Below are positions 26,998 to 37,188 of a stretch of 64,000 nt of DNA, piece by piece (position 1 is the first letter of the stretch; each line of letters begins with the position of its first letter). The stretch spans positions 67,388 to 131,387 of the forward strand of contig DBLF01000030.1 in the NCBI GenBank assembly GCA_002297965.1, written 5' to 3'. The notes beneath the pieces are model-generated. The model searched no databases, was not told the origin of the DNA, and worked only from the letters and a program-made list of their open reading frames with translations. The DNA comes from Candidatus Segatella papionis (GTDB lineage: Bacteria; Bacteroidota; Bacteroidia; Bacteroidales; Bacteroidaceae). The translations under genes were made by a program, and so were the position numbers.

Positions 26998-27837
26998 ATG
27001 ATGAAGAATCAATTAAGAGAAAAAACAGCAAAACTGATGATGCATGCCTTCGTGTGCCTATCCGTCATGCTGAGTTCTTGTGACTCTGTATTCGATGTAC
27101 ATCCCTACGATGTGAGAGTGAAAGGCGCAACCAATGTGAACGCCAAAAACATACAAAAGATAGAGCAAACGGTGAAGAGCAAGGATACCATCCGATTTGC
27201 CGTGATAAGCGACAGTCACCAATGGCTCGATGACTTGGAGAAAGAAGTAAGCGACATCAACCGAAGAAAAGACAGCATAGACTTCGTGATTCACTGCGGC
27301 GACATCTCTGATTTCGGAGCTACACAAGAAATGATATGGACACGCGATCGACTCCAGAAGTTGCAAATGCCGTCGGTAGTGCTCTTGGGCAACCACGACT
27401 GCCTGGGAACGGGCAATCAGTCGTATGAAGCCATTTATGGCAATCCCGACTTCAGCTTCATCGCAGGAAAGGTAAAGTTCGTTTGCCTCAATACCAATGC
27501 CATCGAATACGACTATTCACGCCCAGTGCCGAACTTCGACTTTATGGAAGCAGAACGCACCGCCGACTCGCTGAGCTTCGACCGCACCGTCGTGTGCATG
27601 CATGCAGCCCCCTTCTCCGAACAGTTTAACAACAATGTGGCAAAGGTTTTCAATTACTACATTCACCAGTTCCCACATCTTCTGTTCTGCCTGGATGGTC
27701 ACGGTCATCACATGAGACAGCAAGATCTCTACAACGACGGCACCATGTTCTATATGGAAGGCTGCAGTAAGTATCGTCAGTATTATCTATTCACCATCAC
27801 TCCAAAGGATTATCATTATGAGATTATCGACTTTTAA
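26998..27837 (+). CDS. Calcineurin-like metallophosphoesterase lipoprotein
   Basis: 279 residues. Lipoprotein signal with lipobox LSSC (Cys28). The phosphoesterase motifs appear in order: DSH (VISDSHQW), GD (HCGDISDFG), GNHD (LLGNHDCLG), a VVCMHAAPF histidine, and GHGHH. These bind two metal ions and hydrolyse phosphoesters; the substrate is unknown. The gene ends inside the next ORF (20-bp overlap), so the two are likely co-transcribed. Starts at a double ATG. Confidence 0.85.
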   Translation: MMKNQLREKTAKLMMHAFVCLSVMLSSCDSVFDVHPYDVRVKGATNVNAKNIQKIEQTVKSKDTIRFAVISDSHQWLDDLEKEVSDINRRKDSIDFVIHCGDISDFGATQEMIWTRDRLQKLQMPSVVLLGNHDCLGTGNQSYEAIYGNPDFSFIAGKVKFVCLNTNAIEYDYSRPVPNFDFMEAERTADSLSFDRTVVCMHAAPFSEQFNNNVAKVFNYYIHQFPHLLFCLDGHGHHMRQQDLYNDGTMFYMEGCSKYRQYYLFTITPKDYHYEIIDF

Positions 27838-28552
27838 ATTGTCCCATGAAACAGGCATTCGCTTTTGGAAAGCATTATCCTGCATCCTACTCTTCTTGTC
27901 GCTTTCCGTAATGGCCAGTGCCTCAGATGGCATCAGTCATTCTGCTAAGGATGTAACTGGTATAGACATTTCTTCATCAGATACACTGAGTCGATACGAA
28001 AAGACCGTACAAAAATACCGCAAGCATTGGGACATACTTATGCCAACACAAGGCATTATTCAGACCTGCGGAAATATGGGAATCATCTCTCTAGGAATAG
28101 GATGGGACTATGGTAAAAGCAAGCAATGGGAGACTCAATTGCTCTTTGGTATCGTGCCGAAATACGACTCCGATGCCGTGAAGGTTACAATGACCATCAA
28201 AGAGAATTTCATACCATGGCGAAAAGAGCTTGGCAAAGGATGGCAATTCGAGCCGCTGGAATGCAGCCTCTATCTGAATACGGTTTTTGGACACGACTTC
28301 TGGACCAAGCAGCCTACCAAGTACGAGAGCGGCTACTATCCTTTCTCCACCCGTGTGCGTCCCAACCTGGCTTTGGGAGAACGATTCCACTACGACATCC
28401 CCAATGCAAGGCGCAAGCGCATCAAGAGTTTCACGCTCTTTTACGAGCTAGGCACAAACGACATCTATTTCATGCGCTTCTATCGCAATGGCAATGCAGG
28501 ATTTTGGGATGTGTTCGGATTGTCATTCGGTGCGAAAGTACAATTTCTTTGA
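27818..28552 (+). CDS. Exported protein of unknown function, probably beta-rich
   Basis: 244 residues with a signal peptide (FWKALSCILLFLSLSVMASASDG). The mature part is rich in aromatic residues and alternating patterns (IISLGIGWDYGKSKQWETQLLFGIVPKY, ERFHYDIPNARRKRIKSFTLFYELG) and ends in SFGAKVQFL, features of an outer-membrane beta-barrel. I do not recognise the family. It overlaps the phosphoesterase gene by 20 bp, suggesting a functional pair. Confidence 0.7.
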   Translation: MRLSTFKLSHETGIRFWKALSCILLFLSLSVMASASDGISHSAKDVTGIDISSSDTLSRYEKTVQKYRKHWDILMPTQGIIQTCGNMGIISLGIGWDYGKSKQWETQLLFGIVPKYDSDAVKVTMTIKENFIPWRKELGKGWQFEPLECSLYLNTVFGHDFWTKQPTKYESGYYPFSTRVRPNLALGERFHYDIPNARRKRIKSFTLFYELGTNDIYFMRFYRNGNAGFWDVFGLSFGAKVQFL

Positions 28553-28633
28553 TTCAAAAGTTTTGCCGTTTGTAAAGTAAAAGTCACACCAAAGCTAATA
28601 TTGGAAAATCTATCAGTCGATGGCTTAAAAATT

Positions 28634-28689
28634 ACTACGCCAGGAAAATATTTTTTCCTGGCGTGGAAAAAATATTTTCCTGGCGTAGT
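28634..28689. repeat. Perfect 25-bp inverted repeat with nested smaller palindromes
   Basis: Left arm 28634-28658 and right arm 28665-28689 are exact reverse complements around TGGCGT. Inside, ACGCCAGGAA and TTCCTGGCGT also pair, so alternative cruciform or hairpin forms exist. It lies between a convergent-free pair of plus-strand genes and upstream of the uxaB promoter. Confidence 0.9.
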
Positions 28690-28793
28690 ATTTTCTAAAA
28701 GTGGGTACAAGCCATAAGAAAAGCACGTCAACCAGCGTAAACCTTTACGCACAATTTTTGCAAGATTTCGGAATAATGTAACGATTTTTTTTA

Positions 28794-28801
28794 TACCTTT
28801 G
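28794..28801 (+). promoter_or_regulatory. -7 promoter element for uxaB
   Basis: TACCTTTG followed by CATCAG, exact TAnnTTTG match, 57 bp upstream of the start. Confidence 0.7.
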
Positions 28802-28857
28802 CATCAGATTTCAAAATCGGAACAAGAATAAACAATAACAAACATATTAAACAAATC

Positions 28858-30339
28858 ATGAAAGAGCTTAAAGCATTGAATAAGCGTACCGCTCCTAAGA
28901 GCGTAGCGCCTGAGAAAATCATCCAGTTTGGCGAAGGTAACTTCTTGCGTGCATTCGTAGATTGGATTGTTTGGAACATGAACAAGAAGACCGACTTCAA
29001 TGGTTCTGTGGTTGTCGTACAGCCTTTGGCAAAGGGTATGGTTGACTGGTTGAACGGACAGGATTGCCTCTACCACGTAAACCTCCAGGGCAAGGAGAAT
29101 GGTCAGGCAGTTAACACCTTGGAGCGCATCGATGTCATCAGCCGTTGTTTGAACCCATACTCTCAGAACCAAGCTTTCATGGCTTTGGCTGAGCAGCCTG
29201 AGATGCGCTTCATCATCTCCAACACCACCGAGGCAGGTATCGCGTTCGACGACTCATGCAAGTTCGCAGATGCTCCAGCCGCATCCTACCCTGGCAAGTT
29301 GGTTCAGTTGTTGTTCCACCGCTACAAGTTCTTCGAGGGCGACCCATCCAAGGGTATGATTCTGATGCCTTGCGAATTGATATTCCTGAACGGTCACCAT
29401 CTCAAGGAGTGCATCTACCAGTATATCGAGCTTTGGAAAGAAGACATGGGTGCAGATTACGAGGGCTTCAAGGAGTGGTTCACAAATCACTGCTATGTAT
29501 GCGCCACACTCGTTGACCGCATCGTGCCAGGATTCCCACGCGACACCATCAAGGAAATCCAGCAGAAGATATGCTATAAGGACAACCTCGTGGTAAAGGC
29601 TGAGAGCTTCCACCTCTGGGTAATCGAGAAGGCCGAGAATATGACTGTAGAGCAGATGCAGGAGGAATTCCCTGCTCACAAGGCAGGTCTCCACGTGCTC
29701 ATCACCGACAACGAGAAGCCATACCATGAGCGCAAGGTTACATTGCTCAATGGTCCTCACACCGTATTGAGTCCTGTATCTTATCTGAGCGGCGTCAACA
29801 TCGTTCGCGACGCTTGCGAGCACCCTGTGTTGGGTAAGTACATCCACAAGGTACAGTTCGACGAGTTGATGCAGACATTAAACTTGCCAATGGACGAGCT
29901 TCAGAAGTTCGCCTCTGATGTATTGGAGCGCTTCGAGAACCCATTCGTTGACCATCAGGTTACTAGCATCATGCTCAACTCATTCCCTAAATACGAGACT
30001 CGCGACCTTCCAGGCGTGAAGGTTTACTTGGAGCGCAAGGGCGAGTTGCCTCAGGGCTTGGTATTCGGTTTGGCAGCCATCATCACCTACTACAAGGGTG
30101 GCGTTCGCGAGGATGGCGCTCCTATCCAGCCTAACGATGACCCAAAGATCATCGAGAAACTTACCGAGCTTTGGGCTACTGGCGACACACAGAAAATCGC
30201 AGAAGGTGTGCTTGCATTCGACTACATCTGGCACGAGAACTTGAACGAGACCGTACCAGGCTTGACAGAATTGGTAAAGAAGGATCTCGACCTTATCCAG
30301 GAGAAGGGCATGTTGGAGGCAGTGAAGGCAATCCTCTAA
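28858..30339 (+). CDS. uxaB: Tagaturonate reductase (altronate oxidoreductase)
   Basis: 493 residues. Reduces tagaturonate to altronate with NADH in galacturonate use. The mannitol dehydrogenase-superfamily features are IIQFGEGNFLRAFVDWIV at the Rossmann start, ISNTTEAGIAFDD, and the C-terminal HVLITDNEKPYHERKVTLLNGPHT with the catalytic Lys. Other galacturonate genes (uxaC, uxaA) are not in the window. Isolated between a palindrome and a terminator, so regulated separately. Confidence 0.93.
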   Translation: MKELKALNKRTAPKSVAPEKIIQFGEGNFLRAFVDWIVWNMNKKTDFNGSVVVVQPLAKGMVDWLNGQDCLYHVNLQGKENGQAVNTLERIDVISRCLNPYSQNQAFMALAEQPEMRFIISNTTEAGIAFDDSCKFADAPAASYPGKLVQLLFHRYKFFEGDPSKGMILMPCELIFLNGHHLKECIYQYIELWKEDMGADYEGFKEWFTNHCYVCATLVDRIVPGFPRDTIKEIQQKICYKDNLVVKAESFHLWVIEKAENMTVEQMQEEFPAHKAGLHVLITDNEKPYHERKVTLLNGPHTVLSPVSYLSGVNIVRDACEHPVLGKYIHKVQFDELMQTLNLPMDELQKFASDVLERFENPFVDHQVTSIMLNSFPKYETRDLPGVKVYLERKGELPQGLVFGLAAIITYYKGGVREDGAPIQPNDDPKIIEKLTELWATGDTQKIAEGVLAFDYIWHENLNETVPGLTELVKKDLDLIQEKGMLEAVKAIL

Positions 30340-30377
30340 AAGATTACGAATAGAAACATTTTAAATATACTTACATA

Positions 30378-30416
30378 AAAAATCCCCAGCCAGCGTATGG
30401 CTGAGGATTTTTTTAT
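30378..30416 (+). terminator. Terminator after uxaB
   Basis: AATCCCCAGCCA pairs with TGGCTGAGGATT around GCGTA, then TTTTT. It is followed by about 80 bp of unremarkable sequence. Confidence 0.8.
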
Positions 30417-30498
30417 GTAGTTTAAGACATTTGCTTCACCGATTAGAACATTTGCTTTATAGCTTATGGACATTCGCTAAGACGATACGACACTTGCG

Positions 30499-30651
30499 CT
30501 AAGATAAATAAAGCCAATATATAGCTACAAGTACAGCCAACATAATAACTCCCACTACCATCTTAATCATACAGGTAGCCACCTTCTTTAGGATGAAAAG
30601 CCCCACGACCAAGACCACGAGTGCAAAAGCGTAATAGAGGAAATTATCCAT
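30499..30651 (-). CDS. Small membrane protein, 50 residues
   Basis: From the ATG at 30651 the product is MDNFLYYAFALVVLVVGLFI and continues to a second hydrophobic stretch ending in IYWLYLS: two membrane helices (about 4-20 and 31-48). A GGAAGG purine run lies upstream. Its first codons overlap the last codons of the RluA gene by 8 bp on the same strand, so translation is probably coupled. The frame extends upstream to 30732 inside rluA, but those residues are the rluA shadow. No family recognised. Confidence 0.55.
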   Translation of the reverse strand: MDNFLYYAFALVVLVVGLFILKKVATCMIKMVVGVIMLAVLVAIYWLYLS

Positions 30652-31639
30652 TGCTTCCCCCCTTCCTAGACTTGCCGTTGCTTCTCGATGGATGTCCGCC
30701 TCTAACTGTCGAGCCATCCATTGGTCTCTCATCTTCCTTCATCGCCCTGATGAACTCTTTAGGTATCGGGGTCTCGAATTCCAAAGGCTGATGAGTTACA
30801 GGATGATAGAAACAGAGCACATAAGCATGCAGGCACAAACGACCACAAGGGTCGTCGCCATTTCCATATTTAATGTCTCCGCAAACTGGATGTCCCAAGT
30901 CGGCAGTATGCACGCGGATTTGGTTCTTGCGTCCCGTCTCAAGCTTAAATTCCACCAACGAATGCTTCGTGGTGCGCTGCAAAGTATGAAAATGGGTAAC
31001 GGCATACTTGCCGCCATTGTCCGTATCACTGGCGTATGTGATGTACGCCTTGTTGTCCTTCAGCCAGTTGGCTACTGTACCCTCGTCATCCTCCATTTCT
31101 CCAGATACCAAGGCTACATATCGGCGATCATATACATTATGGTGCCAATCATCCTCCAAAGCAAGCTCAGTCTGCTTGTCCTTTGCGTAAATCATCAATC
31201 CTGAGGTGTCTCTATCCAAGCGATGCACCACATGGGCCTGGCAGTTTTGTCGAGTCTTATGGAAATAATCGTCGAGCACGGTCTTCACATTGAGTGTGGA
31301 ATGTCCGGCAGCCATGCTAAGAATGCCCACGTTTTTCTCTATCACGATGAGGTAGCGGTCTTCGTAAACGATTTTGAGATAACGGCTTTTGAAGACCTCC
31401 TGGTTCTTCTTGGTCTTGCTCACGCTCACCTTCATGCCAGGTTTCAAGGCGTAGTCGAACTGGGTGACCGTCTTTCCGTCAACCTTGATTCCCCTACCCT
31501 GCAAAGTTTGCTTCACCTTGGTCTTGCTCTGCTTCAAATTTTCGAGCAGCCAATCAAGCAATGGCGCAGGCGCTCCTACAGTATAGTGAGCATACTCCTG
31601 CTGATTGCCATAGTTGTATTTGTTATTCTGTGGTCTCAT
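30644..31639 (-). CDS. RluA-family 23S rRNA/tRNA pseudouridine synthase
   Basis: 331 residues from the chosen start. S4-like N-terminal domain (LLDWLLENLKQSKTKVKQTLQGRGIKVDGK) and a catalytic domain with the conserved HRLDRDTSGLMIYAKD motif including the catalytic Asp, and the FKLETGRKNQIRVH segment. It modifies uridines in rRNA or tRNA; the site cannot be told from sequence. The frame is open to 31681, but a TAATTTTG promoter element on this strand at 31660-31667 lies between the two ATGs, so the ATG at 31639 is the start. Confidence 0.93.
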   Translation of the reverse strand: MRPQNNKYNYGNQQEYAHYTVGAPAPLLDWLLENLKQSKTKVKQTLQGRGIKVDGKTVTQFDYALKPGMKVSVSKTKKNQEVFKSRYLKIVYEDRYLIVIEKNVGILSMAAGHSTLNVKTVLDDYFHKTRQNCQAHVVHRLDRDTSGLMIYAKDKQTELALEDDWHHNVYDRRYVALVSGEMEDDEGTVANWLKDNKAYITYASDTDNGGKYAVTHFHTLQRTTKHSLVEFKLETGRKNQIRVHTADLGHPVCGDIKYGNGDDPCGRLCLHAYVLCFYHPVTHQPLEFETPIPKEFIRAMKEDERPMDGSTVRGGHPSRSNGKSRKGGSNG

Positions 31640-31659
31640 ATATTTATGATTTTTAGATG

Positions 31660-31667
31660 CAAAATTA
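31660..31667 (-). promoter_or_regulatory. -7 promoter element for the RluA gene
   Basis: Minus strand TAATTTTG, exact TAnnTTTG match followed by CATCT. It lies upstream of the ATG at 31639 and rules out the ATG at 31681. Confidence 0.65.
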
Positions 31668-31762
31668 GCGATTTTCGGCAAAACAACAAAGAATCTACCT
31701 CATTTTAACTTAATATTAAGTACTTTTTTACTCTAAAATTCTGAGTTTCAAATATTTTTTTG

Positions 31763-31770
31763 TAATTTTG
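31763..31770 (+). promoter_or_regulatory. -7 promoter element for the ABC-F gene
   Basis: TAATTTTG followed by CAGCG, exact TAnnTTTG match, 60 bp upstream of the start. Confidence 0.65.
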
Positions 31771-31826
31771 CAGCGAATTTGCTATGCAATTCGTTATAAG
31801 AAAACAAAAAGATACAGATAAATTAA

Positions 31827-33449
<1,623 letters not shown>

Positions 33450-33466
33450 AGACCAATTGATTTTTT

Positions 33467-33474
33467 TAATTTTG
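33467..33474 (+). promoter_or_regulatory. -7 promoter element for grpE-dnaJ
   Basis: TAATTTTG followed by CATATAGG, exact TAnnTTTG match, 83 bp upstream of the chosen grpE start. The hairpin at 33492 lies just downstream, inside the leader. Confidence 0.6.
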
Positions 33475-33491
33475 CATATAGGTTAACGTTT

Positions 33492-33529
33492 GTGCCAATT
33501 CGATGGGAATCGAGTTGGCACGCTTTTTG
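33492..33529 (+). terminator. Terminator-like hairpin in the grpE leader
   Basis: GTGCCAATTCGAT (33492-33504) pairs with ATCGAGTTGGCAC (33509-33521) with one wobble, then GCTTTTTG. Since a promoter lies upstream of it, it could terminate the ABC-F transcript or attenuate grpE-dnaJ. Confidence 0.65.
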
Positions 33530-33556
33530 TCACTACAACCAATAAAAAGTATAATC

Positions 33557-34258
33557 ATGTTTAAAAAATTTAAGACTATGTCACAAGGAAAAAAGATTAA
33601 TATAGAAGACGGTAACGCTAAAGAGCAGGTTAAGAACGAGAATACCGAGCAGGGCGCTAACCAGACTGACAATAAGGTATCTAGCGAAAGCCAAGAGCAA
33701 GGAGCAAAAGATATTGACATAAAAGAAGATGTCGCTGACAAGCAGGCAGAAAACACTGACAATGCGGCAGAAAGCACTGACAACACGACAGAAAAAGATG
33801 GTGCTAAAGAATTAAGTCCACTGGAAAAGGCTCAGCAGGAAGTGGAAGAACTCAAGAAGCAGCTCCTTTACAAGACTGCAGAATTCGAGAACTATCGCAA
33901 GCGCACCCTCAAGGAGAAGGCTGAACTTATCCTCAATGGCGGAGAGAAAACCATTTCTGCCATCCTTCCTGTGCTCGACGACTTCGAGCGTGCTCTTGCA
34001 GACAAGAGCGAAGACCCTAAGGTAATCAAGGAAGGCGTACAGATGATTTTCAACAAGTTTGTCAAGGCTCTCGAAGGTTTGGGCGTGAAGAAAATTGACA
34101 CTGCTGACAAGGACTTTGACGTTGATTACCACGAGGCGATCGCTATGGTTCCAGGAATGGGCGACGAGAAGAAGGGCAAGATTATCGACTGCGTTCAGAC
34201 AGGCTACACCCTCAACGACAAGGTGATACGCCATGCTAAAGTGGCTGTAGGTCAATAA
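33557..34258 (+). CDS. grpE: Nucleotide exchange factor GrpE
   Basis: About 233 residues from the ATG at 33557. The N-terminal third is a Glu/Asp/Gln-rich disordered segment, then a coiled coil (LEKAQQEVEELKKQLLYKTAEFENYRKRTLKEK) and the beta wing with AIAMVPGMGDEKKGKIIDCVQTGYTLNDKVIRHAKVAVGQ. GrpE releases ADP from DnaK. dnaJ follows 101 bp downstream, dnaK is not here. Upstream ATG 33503 lies inside a terminator-like hairpin and is unlikely; 33578 (MSQGKKIN) is an alternative start. Confidence 0.92.
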   Translation: MFKKFKTMSQGKKINIEDGNAKEQVKNENTEQGANQTDNKVSSESQEQGAKDIDIKEDVADKQAENTDNAAESTDNTTEKDGAKELSPLEKAQQEVEELKKQLLYKTAEFENYRKRTLKEKAELILNGGEKTISAILPVLDDFERALADKSEDPKVIKEGVQMIFNKFVKALEGLGVKKIDTADKDFDVDYHEAIAMVPGMGDEKKGKIIDCVQTGYTLNDKVIRHAKVAVGQ

Positions 34259-34291
34259 AAATCTACAAGCTCAAAGAGGAAGAGCAGAAAC

Positions 34292-34338
34292 GCATCATTC
34301 ATAGAATCATCATTCAATCATCATTCAGTATCATCAAT
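34292..34338. repeat. Tandem ATCATCATTCA-type repeat between grpE and dnaJ
   Basis: CATCATTCA, ATCATCATTCA, ATCATCATTCA and TATCATCA follow each other between the two genes. Probably of no coding significance. Confidence 0.6.
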
Positions 34339-34359
34339 CTATAGAAAAATAATGTAGCT

Positions 34360-35499
34360 ATGGCTAAGAGAGACTATTACGAGGTGCTTGGCGTAAACAA
34401 GCAAGCATCCGAAGACGAAATCAAGAAGGCTTACCGAAAGATAGCCATCAAATATCACCCAGACCGCAACCCTGGCAACAAGGAAGCCGAGGAGAAATTC
34501 AAGGAGGCTGCCGAGGCCTACGATGTGCTCCGCGACCCTCAGAAGCGTCAACAGTACGACCAATTCGGATTCGACGGTCCACAAGGAGGATTCGGTGGAT
34601 TCGGCGGTGGCGCCAGCATGGACATGAACGACATCTTCTCGATGTTCGGCGATATATTCGGTGGGCACGCTGGATTCGGTGGTAGTTCTCAGCCACAGCA
34701 GTATCAGGGTAGAGATTTGCGCGTACAAGCAAAGCTTACGCTGCAAGAAGCCTATGCAGGATGCACCAAGAAATTCAAAATCCGCAAGGATGTCACTTGC
34801 AGCGCATGCCATGGCACCGGATGCGAAGGTGGAGCTCAACCTGAGACCTGCCCTACCTGTCACGGATCTGGCTTCACCATCCGTACCGTTCGTTCAATGT
34901 TTGGAACCATGCAGACGCAAGCAGCCTGCCCTACTTGCGGTGGTGAAGGTCATGTCATCAAGAACAAATGCAAGGTTTGCGGTGGCGAAGGCATTGTGAC
35001 TGGCGAAGAAGTTGTGGAAATCAACATCCCTGCTGGCGTAGATGACAATATGGTGGTAACCGTACCTGGCAAGGGTGGTGCAGGAAAGCACAATGGTGTG
35101 AATGGAGACTTGCAGGTAATCGTACGTGTGGAAAAGAGCGATGTGTTCGAACGCAAAGACAAAGACCTCTACTACAATTTGGTTCTCGACTTCTCTACTG
35201 CCGTACTTGGAGGTGAAGTAGAAATTCCTACGATGGAAGGAAATACCACCATTAAGATAGAACCTGGCACACAACCGGGCAAACAGATTCGCTTGCGTGG
35301 AAAAGGTATGCCTGCCATCAAAGGCTATGGTTACGGAAATGGTGACATCATCGTCAACATCACCGTCTATATCCCTAAGACCCTCAGCAAGGAGGAGAAG
35401 GAATTAGTGAAGAAGTTCAAGGAATGCGAGAATTTCAAGGCAGACAACGCAACTAAGAAGTCCATCTTCGACAGTATAAAGAATCTGTTTAACAAATAG
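34360..35499 (+). CDS. dnaJ: Chaperone DnaJ
   Basis: 379 residues, the class I layout: J domain with the HPD motif in [11 protein letters not shown], Gly/Phe-rich stretch ([14 protein letters not shown]), four CxxCxGxG zinc repeats ([32 protein letters not shown]) and a C-terminal substrate-binding domain. It stimulates DnaK ATPase and hands over unfolded proteins. It follows grpE. Confidence 0.98.
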   Translation: MAKRDYYEVLGVNKQASEDEIKKAYRKIAIKYHPDRNPGNKEAEEKFKEAAEAYDVLRDPQKRQQYDQFGFDGPQGGFGGFGGGASMDMNDIFSMFGDIFGGHAGFGGSSQPQQYQGRDLRVQAKLTLQEAYAGCTKKFKIRKDVTCSACHGTGCEGGAQPETCPTCHGSGFTIRTVRSMFGTMQTQAACPTCGGEGHVIKNKCKVCGGEGIVTGEEVVEINIPAGVDDNMVVTVPGKGGAGKHNGVNGDLQVIVRVEKSDVFERKDKDLYYNLVLDFSTAVLGGEVEIPTMEGNTTIKIEPGTQPGKQIRLRGKGMPAIKGYGYGNGDIIVNITVYIPKTLSKEEKELVKKFKECENFKADNATKKSIFDSIKNLFNK

Positions 35500-35573
35500 A
35501 CTATATCTTGCTCAGAAGCAGGACTTTCGGGAAAGGCGAGGAATGTTAATGATAAATAATAAATAAGTTTAAA

Positions 35574-35625
35574 TAGGCAATCGCAAACGCTAGAAACCAC
35601 TAGTGCTTGGATTGCCTATTTTCGT
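35574..35625 (+). terminator. Hairpin terminator after dnaJ
   Basis: ATAGGCAATC pairs with GATTGCCTAT over a long partly paired loop; TTTTC follows. Confidence 0.7.
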
Positions 35626-35757
35626 TTGTACACTGTATAATATATAATAATAGCATTATAACATACAATTATATATGTGTGAAACGAAATGCAAGAATAG
35701 CAATGTGAGAATGAATAATTAAGATTAAAATAAAGATAACAATTAAGATAATAGACT

Positions 35758-37065
35758 ATGAATTATCAAGAAACGATAGAATATCTATTTAATAGCACCC
35801 CAGTTTTCGAGAAGATAGGTGCGAAGGCTTATAAGCCAGGCTTACAGACTACACTCGCTCTCGACGAGCATTTCGGTCATCCACATCTTCAATATAAGAC
35901 TATCCACGTCGCCGGTACCAATGGAAAAGGCTCTTGTTCCCACACCATCGCTGCCATTCTTCAGAGCCAGGGCTACAAAGTTGGTCTCTACACTTCCCCT
36001 CACCTCGTCGATTTCCGTGAGCGCATACGTGTCAATGGCGAATGCGTGCCAGAGCAATATGTCATCGACTTCGTGGAGGAAAATCGTGCTTTCTTCGAGC
36101 CTCTTCATCCATCCTTCTTCGAACTGACCACAGCCATGGCTTTTAAGTATTTCGCCGAGCAAGAGGTAGATTACGCTGTCATCGAAGTAGGTCTAGGCGG
36201 TCGCCTCGACTGCACAAACATCATCACCCCAATCCTTTCCGTCATCACCAATATCAGTTTCGATCATACGCAGTTCTTGGGCGACACTCTAGCTAAGATA
36301 GCAAGAGAAAAAGCTGGCGTCATAAAAGAAGGTGTACCTGTGATAATAGGAGAAAGACATGAGGAGACGTGGCCAGTTTTCGAAGAAGTCGCAGAAAAGA
36401 AACATGCTCCCATCCAATTGGCGGAAAACCGCTACTTCGGCGGCGAAGAATCCAATTACAGCCTAGAGAAAATAGATGGTAAATGGTACGGAAGTTATAA
36501 ACTAACAGATGGCAAACTCATCAATTATCAACTTTTAGGAAACTACCAAAAGAAGAATTTGAACACAATACTTACAGCATCCGATTTTCTCGCAGACCAC
36601 TCTATTGTAGGTCAGGAAGCAATAAAAAACGGCTTTGAGCACGTGTGCGACTTGACAGGCTTGCGCGGACGATGGGAAATTTTGAGCGAAACCCCATACG
36701 TAGTATGCGACACAGGTCACAATCTGGCTGGATGGGAATACCTAAGCAAGCAGATATTCAACGAGGCCGCCAAAAGGCCAAAGACTCATATTGTATTTGG
36801 AATGGTAGATGACAAAGATGTAAACCATGTACTTGAGTTGCTGAAAAAAGCGGACTGCCGCACACTTTTCTACTGGACACAACCTTCTACCAAAAGAGCA
36901 ATCCCCGTCAGGAAGTTGCAGCAGATAGCTTCAGAGAGAGGCTTGAACGGAAAAACGTATTCTTCTGTAAAAGAAGCATATAACACTGTAATGACGAAAG
37001 CGAACGCTGACGACTTCATCTTTATTGGTGGATCTAGTTATGTAGTGGCTGACTTGCTCTCATAG
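35758..37065 (+). CDS. folC: Bifunctional folylpolyglutamate synthase/dihydrofolate synthase
   Basis: 435 residues. Adds glutamate to dihydropteroate and folates. Motifs: the P-loop-like VAGTNGKGSCSHTIAAIL, the YTSPHLVDFRERIRVNGE segment, EVGLGGRLDCTNI and the C-terminal ligase-domain DTGHNLAGWEYL. It lies alone between dnaJ and the gal operon. Confidence 0.95.
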   Translation: MNYQETIEYLFNSTPVFEKIGAKAYKPGLQTTLALDEHFGHPHLQYKTIHVAGTNGKGSCSHTIAAILQSQGYKVGLYTSPHLVDFRERIRVNGECVPEQYVIDFVEENRAFFEPLHPSFFELTTAMAFKYFAEQEVDYAVIEVGLGGRLDCTNIITPILSVITNISFDHTQFLGDTLAKIAREKAGVIKEGVPVIIGERHEETWPVFEEVAEKKHAPIQLAENRYFGGEESNYSLEKIDGKWYGSYKLTDGKLINYQLLGNYQKKNLNTILTASDFLADHSIVGQEAIKNGFEHVCDLTGLRGRWEILSETPYVVCDTGHNLAGWEYLSKQIFNEAAKRPKTHIVFGMVDDKDVNHVLELLKKADCRTLFYWTQPSTKRAIPVRKLQQIASERGLNGKTYSSVKEAYNTVMTKANADDFIFIGGSSYVVADLLS

Positions 37066-37128
37066 ATATTTTTAGATTTTTTAAATCAAATAATTGCCAA
37101 ATAATTTGCTTTATTCATTTTTTTTTCG

Positions 37129-37136
37129 TTACTTTG
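37129..37136 (+). promoter_or_regulatory. Probable -7 promoter element for the gal operon
   Basis: TTACTTTG followed by CAGTG, one base from the TAnnTTTG consensus, 53 bp upstream of galM. Confidence 0.45.
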
Positions 37137-37188
37137 CAGTGTAATACTTTAGACCAAAAGTATAGTAACTAAACAAAATTGAGATATT

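Noticed and set aside
33503..33557. Longer grpE start at 33503
   Set aside because: The ATG is inside a terminator-like hairpin and the extra residues are not GrpE-like.
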